Position numbers and translations under genes: made by a program. A stretch of DNA of 26,973 nt from Candidatus Methanophaga sp. GoMg3.2 (GTDB lineage Archaea > Halobacteriota > Syntropharchaeia > Alkanophagales > Methanospirareceae), in assembly GCA_013180565.1 (NCBI GenBank), contig QBUN01000420.1, forward strand, positions 1-26,973, in the 5' to 3' direction. Each line of letters starts with the position of its first letter. Within the stretch, counting starts at the first letter, position 1. Below, piece by piece: positions 26,148-26,973 of this stretch. The notes beneath the pieces are model-generated. The model was not told where the DNA came from and did not search any database. It was given only the letters and a program-made list of their open reading frames with translations.

Positions 26148-26973
26148 CAACGGTAGGACAAATAGAACGCATCACCCAGAACCGTGTGGTAGCCCTGTTC
26201 CAAACACATTTAGGCTATGATTATCTCGGCAACTGGGAAGACCGTGAAAATAATGGCAATCTAGAAACGAAGATTTTACACCAGTACCTGCGTAAAAGAG
26301 GCTATAGCAAACTCCTTATCATCAAAGCCATTCACGAGCTTACCAGGGCAGTCACCAACCAGAGCAAGAGTTTGTACGACCTCAACAAAGATGTATATTC
26401 CCTGTTGCGTTACGGCGTGAATGTAAAGGAAGAGGTAGGTGAAAACACTCGGACCGTTAAGCTGATAGATTGGGATAATCCACTTGAAAATCAGTTTGCC
26501 ATAGCAGAAGAGGTAACAGTAAAAGGCGAAAATGATAAACGCCCGGACGTTGTGCTATATGTAAACGGCATTGCCTTGGGCGTATTAGAACTAAAACGCA
26601 GCACCGTGTCCGTGTCCGAAGGCATACGCCAGAACCTGGACAACCAAAAGCAAACTTTTATTTGCCCGTTTTTCGCCTCTATTCAATTGATAATGGCCGG
26701 TAACGATACCGAAGGCATCCGCTACGGCGTTATAGAAACACCGGAAAAATATTGGCTCTCATGGAAAGAAAGAAGCGAGATAGAAAACATTCTTGATCGG
26801 CACATTACACAGCTATGCAGTAAAGAGCGGTTTTTGGAACTGTTGCACGATTTTATCGTCTACGACCGCGGCACCAAAAAGATCTGCCGCCACAATCAAT
26901 ACTTTGCAGTCAATGCAGCTCAGACAAGCATACGCAAACGCGAAGGCGGTATCATCTGGCACTCCCAGGGTAG
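26144..26973 (+). CDS. hsdR: Type I restriction enzyme endonuclease subunit HsdR, 3' part outside window
   Basis: The first 276 residues of an open frame that runs to the window end. The PD-ExK nuclease core is visible (RPDVVLYVNGIALGVLELK), preceded by ENQFAIAEEVTVKG typical of HsdR, and the frame ends within the motor Walker A region (GGIIWHSQG). It cleaves unmodified DNA in complex with HsdM and HsdS. It starts inside the hsdS stop (ATGA), with AGGAGG upstream. No hsdM lies to its left in the window, so the local system is incomplete unless hsdM is downstream. Confidence 0.9.
   Translation, partial: MTTVGQIERITQNRVVALFQTHLGYDYLGNWEDRENNGNLETKILHQYLRKRGYSKLLIIKAIHELTRAVTNQSKSLYDLNKDVYSLLRYGVNVKEEVGENTRTVKLIDWDNPLENQFAIAEEVTVKGENDKRPDVVLYVNGIALGVLELKRSTVSVSEGIRQNLDNQKQTFICPFFASIQLIMAGNDTEGIRYGVIETPEKYWLSWKERSEIENILDRHITQLCSKERFLELLHDFIVYDRGTKKICRHNQYFAVNAAQTSIRKREGGIIWHSQG

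Overview
The window looks like a chromosomal nitrogen-assimilation region of a euryarchaeon, plausibly from the methanogen/methanotroph (ANME-like) lineage. Reasons, from sequence: an archaeal-order nifH-nifI1-nifI2-nifD-nifK operon, glutamate synthase split into separate domain genes, a short class I-alpha glutamine synthetase, two Amt-GlnK pairs, TATA-type promoters next to strong Shine-Dalgarno sites, and a CbiA/CfbB amidase (cobamide or F430). The exact lineage is an inference.

Layout. (1) 1-6742, minus strand: a glnA-led operon holding glutamine synthetase, a GlcD-like flavin/iron-sulfur protein, a degenerate GltB-like protein, a complete GltB FMN domain protein and the start of a GltB glutaminase-type protein cut by the window edge. 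(2) 6980-7534, plus strand: a ribbon-helix-helix (RHH) regulator diverging from glnA. (3) 7587-12514, minus strand: cbiA/cfbB, glnK2, amt2, glnK1, amt1. (4) 12647-17921, minus strand: nifV, a TsaA-like gene, a class I amidotransferase-like gene, a NitT/TauT-type ABC transporter and a small Cys-rich protein that heads the set. (5) 18010-19949, plus strand: an integrase remnant, hicAB and an unrecognised protein with an HEPN-like motif, forming an accessory islet. (6) 20089-24410, minus strand: nifK, nifD, nifI2, nifI1, nifH. No nifE, nifN or nifB is present. (7) 24734-25288, plus strand: a second RHH regulator, paralogous to the first. (8) 25289-26973: a glnA remnant, a transposase remnant, a truncated hsdS and the start of hsdR.

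The unifying signal is a 40-base promoter element in front of glnA, amt2, amt1 and nifH, with a 30-base version before the Cys-rich/ABC operon and one copy with no obvious leftward gene next to the second RHH gene. In gene orientation it is an operator made of 10-base repeats upstream of a TCTCAAATA box that sits 45-60 bases before the start codon. The two RHH paralogues each lie divergently beside a copy. I infer a nitrogen regulon controlled by this RHH family, with upstream operator placement that suggests activation; the GGAA-N6-TTCC or GGTA-N6-TACC operators known for NrpR were not seen in these leaders.

Together the genes would take up ammonium (Amt/GlnK), assimilate it (GS/GOGAT), fix N2 (NifHDK with NifI1/NifI2 switch-off) and make homocitrate (NifV). 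The ABC transporter operon carries the same box and so is probably nitrogen-regulated, but its substrate is unknown.
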